DNA from: FEN-1279 sp964400285
GTDB taxonomy: Bacteria > Bacteroidota > Ignavibacteria > Tepidaquicellales > Tepidaquicellaceae
Direction of reading: 5' to 3'
NCBI GenBank assembly: GCA_964400285.1
Contig: CAYNTK010000004.1
Span: 62,001-126,000 of the forward strand
Length of the DNA: 64,000 bases
Part shown: positions 61,523 through 64,000 of the stretch, piece by piece
Numbering within the stretch: the first letter of the stretch is position 1
Layout of the letters: each line of letters starts with the position of its first letter
Made by a program: the position numbers and the translations under genes
Notes under the pieces: model-generated
Told to the model about the DNA's origin: nothing
The model's input: only the letters and a program-made list of their open reading frames with translations
The model's database searches: none

Positions 61523-61554
61523 AAAAAGGTGAAGTATTTTTACTTCACCTTTTT
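61523..61554. terminator. Bidirectional terminator
   Basis: AAAAAGGTGAAGTA (61523-61536) pairs perfectly with TACTTCACCTTTTT (61541-61554) across TTTT, with T-rich sequence on the plus strand. It separates the peroxiredoxin from the convergent iron-sulfur gene. Confidence 0.85.
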
Positions 61555-61559
61555 TACTT

Positions 61560-62471
61560 TTAGTATTTTATTTTTCCTGATGTACCGTAATACAAAGCTC
61601 CAAACTTACATTCATTCAAACATACACCGCAAAGATGACAATCTCCTCTGATTAATTTTTTGTCTAAAATAGCTCTTACCGAAGAGCAAGGAGCGTTCTT
61701 CTCACAAACTCCGCATCCATTACATTTTTCTTTATTTACCCTGATTTTTAAAAACGAAAAATGTTCCAGAATCCATGTATATATTCCCATCGGACAAATT
61801 AAATAGCAAAACGGTTTAAATAGATAAACACTTGCTGTAAGAATTAATACCAGAAAAATTATGAACTCTATCAAATCGATTAATGGCATAATAAAATTCC
61901 AGTGAATTAAATCGAAAAGATTTATATAGTAATAAACAGATGTTTTAAATGTGAAAGCAAAAATTATAAATAAAATAAATATTCCAATTCTTATAGAATT
62001 AGAAATTTTAAAAGGAATCTTAAATTTTTTAGTAGGTATTTTAAAAAGCAACTCCTGTAAACCTCCTACCGGACAAGCAGTCGAACAAAATCCTTTAACG
62101 CTCACAAGTGATAAAACACCTATGGCAGAAAGTGTAGCAAGAAACTGTGGTTTAAAACCAAATAAAAATGGCTTTGTAGATGCACAAATAGGGGAGGGAG
62201 TAATAAAAAGTTGATGTTCAAATAATGGCAATACACCAAAAATTAAAAATGCTAATGAAACAATCCAAACACGAACTTTTAATGAAAATTTTCCAAACCA
62301 TAGAAAAAGTAAAGATACTATTGCAAACATAAAAACAGCAAAGTACTTAAACGAAAGCATAATTTCCCAATATCCTCTACCTCCTTTCATATTCTCATGT
62401 TCCTGTGCCAATATAAAAACGGGAAATGTAAGTAATAAAATTGTAATAAACAGTTTTCTTTTTTTTGTCAT
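61560..62471 (-). CDS. NapH/MauN-type polyferredoxin membrane protein
   Basis: The 303-residue protein has about five membrane helices and a cytoplasmic ferredoxin domain. Seen: CSTACPVGGLQELLF and CYLICPMGIYTWILEH in membrane loops, then CNGCGVCEKNAPC and CHLCGVCLNECKFG (two [4Fe-4S] clusters). This fits the NapH/NosR/CcoG-like electron-transfer family. It probably moves electrons from the quinone pool or across the membrane, perhaps to the thiol-redox proteins encoded nearby (CcdA and thioredoxins). No signal peptide cleavage is needed. Confidence 0.85.
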   Translation of the reverse strand: MTKKRKLFITILLLTFPVFILAQEHENMKGGRGYWEIMLSFKYFAVFMFAIVSLLFLWFGKFSLKVRVWIVSLAFLIFGVLPLFEHQLFITPSPICASTKPFLFGFKPQFLATLSAIGVLSLVSVKGFCSTACPVGGLQELLFKIPTKKFKIPFKISNSIRIGIFILFIIFAFTFKTSVYYYINLFDLIHWNFIMPLIDLIEFIIFLVLILTASVYLFKPFCYLICPMGIYTWILEHFSFLKIRVNKEKCNGCGVCEKNAPCSSVRAILDKKLIRGDCHLCGVCLNECKFGALYYGTSGKIKY

Positions 62472-62634
62472 AAATATTTATATTAAATTAACTTTTTCAA
62501 TTATGTCGAGGGATTTTAATATTCTAATAACTACAAAAGATATGCCAAAAAATATTATTGAATTTTGAATCAAATAAAACAACATAAAAATTACTTTCGT
62601 CATTTTTATACTCGATTCGTCAGCTTTAGAAAAA

Positions 62635-63336
62635 TCAAAAAGTATTATAAATCATATATGCTCCGCCGAGTATTACTAATGCTCCGCAGATTTTTTTTAT
62701 ATACGAAACAGTTTTTGAATTTTCAGACCAGTTCAGGTATTCCTGCACTTTTTTAGTAAGTGTTCCTGCCAGTACTATTACTGCACAATGACCAAGGGAA
62801 AAAGCAAGCATTAATACAATTGCATACGGCAGATTGAATTTTGCCACTTGAAAAACTACTCCAAGCACGGGAGCCATAAATGCAAATGTGCAGGGACCAA
62901 GTCCGATACCAAAAAGTAAACCGAGAATTAATGCGGCAACAAGACCTCTCTTGTTCGTGGATTTTAATGTTGCACCTTCCCAGGGTAATTTAATAATATC
63001 GAGCAGATATAAACCAACTATGAAAAAAACTACCGCAACTAAATAATTTCCGACCGTCCCGATATTTCCCATCAATCTTCCGAGCGAAGCAGTGATTAGT
63101 CCGATTAGAGCAATCGTAATTAAAATACCAACAGCAAAGACGAGTGACAGATTAAAAGTACGTTTAACAGAAATATTACCCTGCGTATTTATAAAACCGA
63201 TTATCAGTGGGATGCTTGAAAGATGGCACGGGCTCAGTAGTATAGACAAAATACCCCACCCAAAAGATGCTAATATTGCTATTGCATAATTCCCTGTTAA
63301 CGCTGTGCTAAGGTATGAAAAAATGTCTTCAATCAT
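62635..63336 (-). CDS. ccdA: CcdA/DsbD-like thiol-disulfide transporter
   Basis: The 233-residue protein has six membrane helices and the CcdA family motifs: ILLSPCHLSSIPLIIGF and GLGPCTFAFMAPVLG, whose two cysteines face each other in the membrane. It carries reducing equivalents from cytoplasmic thioredoxin to the periplasm, for cytochrome c maturation or other substrates such as the lipoprotein next door. It starts 1 base after the thioredoxin lipoprotein stop. Confidence 0.88.
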   Translation of the reverse strand: MIEDIFSYLSTALTGNYAIAILASFGWGILSILLSPCHLSSIPLIIGFINTQGNISVKRTFNLSLVFAVGILITIALIGLITASLGRLMGNIGTVGNYLVAVVFFIVGLYLLDIIKLPWEGATLKSTNKRGLVAALILGLLFGIGLGPCTFAFMAPVLGVVFQVAKFNLPYAIVLMLAFSLGHCAVIVLAGTLTKKVQEYLNWSENSKTVSYIKKICGALVILGGAYMIYNTF

Positions 63337-63337
63337 A

Positions 63338-63739
63338 TCATTGAGGTATATTTACTCCCTGCGATTGTAAAAATTTATCGATCTCTTCTTCGGCAAAAAA
63401 TCCCTGGTGACGGAATATTTCTTTACCATTTGCATCTTTGAACACCTGTGTAGGTATCAGGTCAATTCTATATTCCTCGGATTTTTTTGTGTCTTTCCAG
63501 ACATCGTGAAATGTTACTTTAACCAATCCTTTGTATTTTGTTTCTATGGATTTCATAATGGGCTGCATTTTTTTGCAGGGGATACAGTTTACAGAGCCGA
63601 GTTCTACGAATTCAATTTTAAATTTTGTCGTGTCGTTGCTTTTAATTCCCGATGTCTGATTTGTGTTTTCCGTATTACTTTTTTTGCAGGATACAAGAAT
63701 AAAAACGATAAAGAAAAAGAAGATAATTTGTTTTCTCAT
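63338..63739 (-). CDS. Thioredoxin-fold lipoprotein
   Basis: The 133-residue protein has lipobox LVSC (Cys18) and a thioredoxin domain with the active-site CIPC in LGSVNCIPCKKMQP, cis-Pro in LIPTQVFKDANG. It would be held on the outer face of the membrane and be reduced through CcdA, whose gene overlaps almost directly. It likely keeps cytochrome c or other periplasmic thiols reduced. Start after an AT-rich leader. Confidence 0.88.
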   Translation of the reverse strand: MRKQIIFFFFIVFILVSCKKSNTENTNQTSGIKSNDTTKFKIEFVELGSVNCIPCKKMQPIMKSIETKYKGLVKVTFHDVWKDTKKSEEYRIDLIPTQVFKDANGKEIFRHQGFFAEEEIDKFLQSQGVNIPQ

Positions 63740-63752
63740 AAATTTTATTTTT

Positions 63753-63992
63753 TTAAGAATTTTCTTTAATATATTTTAAAATATCTTTTTCCGAGGGAAC
63801 ATTGACCGAACAAACAAGCTTTTCGTTTATCACCAATCCCGGTGTCATCATAATTCCATATTTTGCAATTTCTTTTATATCGTTTATTTTAATAACTTCT
63901 GCGTAAATATTATTTTTGTTTAAAACTTCAGATACTTTTTTGAAGAGTTTTTCGCACCTGCTACAACCTGAACCGAGAATCTTAATGGTCAT
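63753..63992 (-). CDS. Small thioredoxin-fold disulfide protein (TM0996/MTH895 family)
   Basis: The 79-residue protein has the active-site CSRC in LGSGCSRCEKLFKKV and cis-Pro in MMTPGLVINEKLV, matching the "redox-active disulfide protein 2" family of archaea and anaerobes. It is cytoplasmic and may reduce CcdA from inside. It is the upstream gene of the redox cluster, 13 bases before the thioredoxin lipoprotein. The window ends a few bases from the ATG, so the promoter is outside. Confidence 0.85.
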   Translation of the reverse strand: MTIKILGSGCSRCEKLFKKVSEVLNKNNIYAEVIKINDIKEIAKYGIMMTPGLVINEKLVCSVNVPSEKDILKYIKENS

Positions 63993-64000
63993 TTTATGAA

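Overview
The window is a low-GC bacterial chromosome segment that most likely comes from the Bacteroidota/Chlorobiota side of the tree, close to Ignavibacteria. This is inferred from several things seen in the sequence. Secreted proteins end in a type IX secretion C-terminal domain of the form YPNPFNPxTxI. At least two promoters combine TTGAC with a TAnnTTTG -7 box. Shine-Dalgarno sequences are often weak, some genes use TTG or GTG starts, and there is a MenA-type prenyltransferase with a cytochrome bd oxidase. No rRNA, CRISPR array or complete insertion sequence was seen. There is one tRNA, tRNA-Pro(TGG).

Layout. 59-6582: a Memo-AMMECR1 fusion, acetyl-CoA synthetase, a lipocalin-like protein, a stand-alone acyl carrier protein and kbl, with a GxxExxY gene flanked by inverted repeats placed between the ACP and kbl. 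6707-14073: secreted and envelope proteins (LamG protein, lipoproteins, endonuclease I), a stand-alone RapZ C-domain, YbjQ and a DUF4349 lipoprotein. 14209-16967: a compact operon for a ubiquitin-like protein, an E1-like activating enzyme and a membrane-anchored RING-like protein. 17078-22378: menA, a CPBP protease and a giant coiled-coil membrane protein. 22699-26110: a frameshifted gene, a possible anti-sigma-like protein, and a membrane protein joining a Lon-type (S16) protease fold to an extracytoplasmic FG-GAP-like region. 26262-33246: a propeller protein broken by a stop codon, a DUF6600-like protein with 45-bp tandem repeats, a porin and glutamate dehydrogenase. 33542-41158: an aminotransferase, a type II restriction-modification pair, and an operon of two ATP-grasp ligases, a GNAT and a lysine 2,3-aminomutase-type radical SAM enzyme. 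41381-45366: an ECF sigma module, rhomboid and pyrD. 46434-49809: a probable heavy-metal (copper-like) locus with a Cys-rich exported protein, a TonB receptor and a double YHS/TRASH protein. 50020-53091: a heme-bearing beta-barrel, a five-heme cytochrome and a secreted Ig-like protein. 53487-63992: a redox and oxygen-defence region (OsmC, three NifX-like proteins, a DUF134 regulator, cysK, cydAB, a Fur/PerR protein, a ferritin-like protein, a peroxiredoxin, an iron-sulfur membrane protein, CcdA and two thioredoxin-fold proteins).

How the parts work together. The right-hand 10 kb looks like an anaerobe's or microaerophile's kit for removing oxygen and peroxide and maintaining thiols and iron-sulfur centres. 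A perfect 32-bp palindrome lies between its two divergent arms and is a likely operator. The strongest candidates for under-described biology are the Ubl-E1-RING operon, the Lon-like membrane sensor module with its upstream partners, and the ATP-grasp/GNAT/aminomutase operon. All function calls rest on motif recognition by eye; no database search was run.
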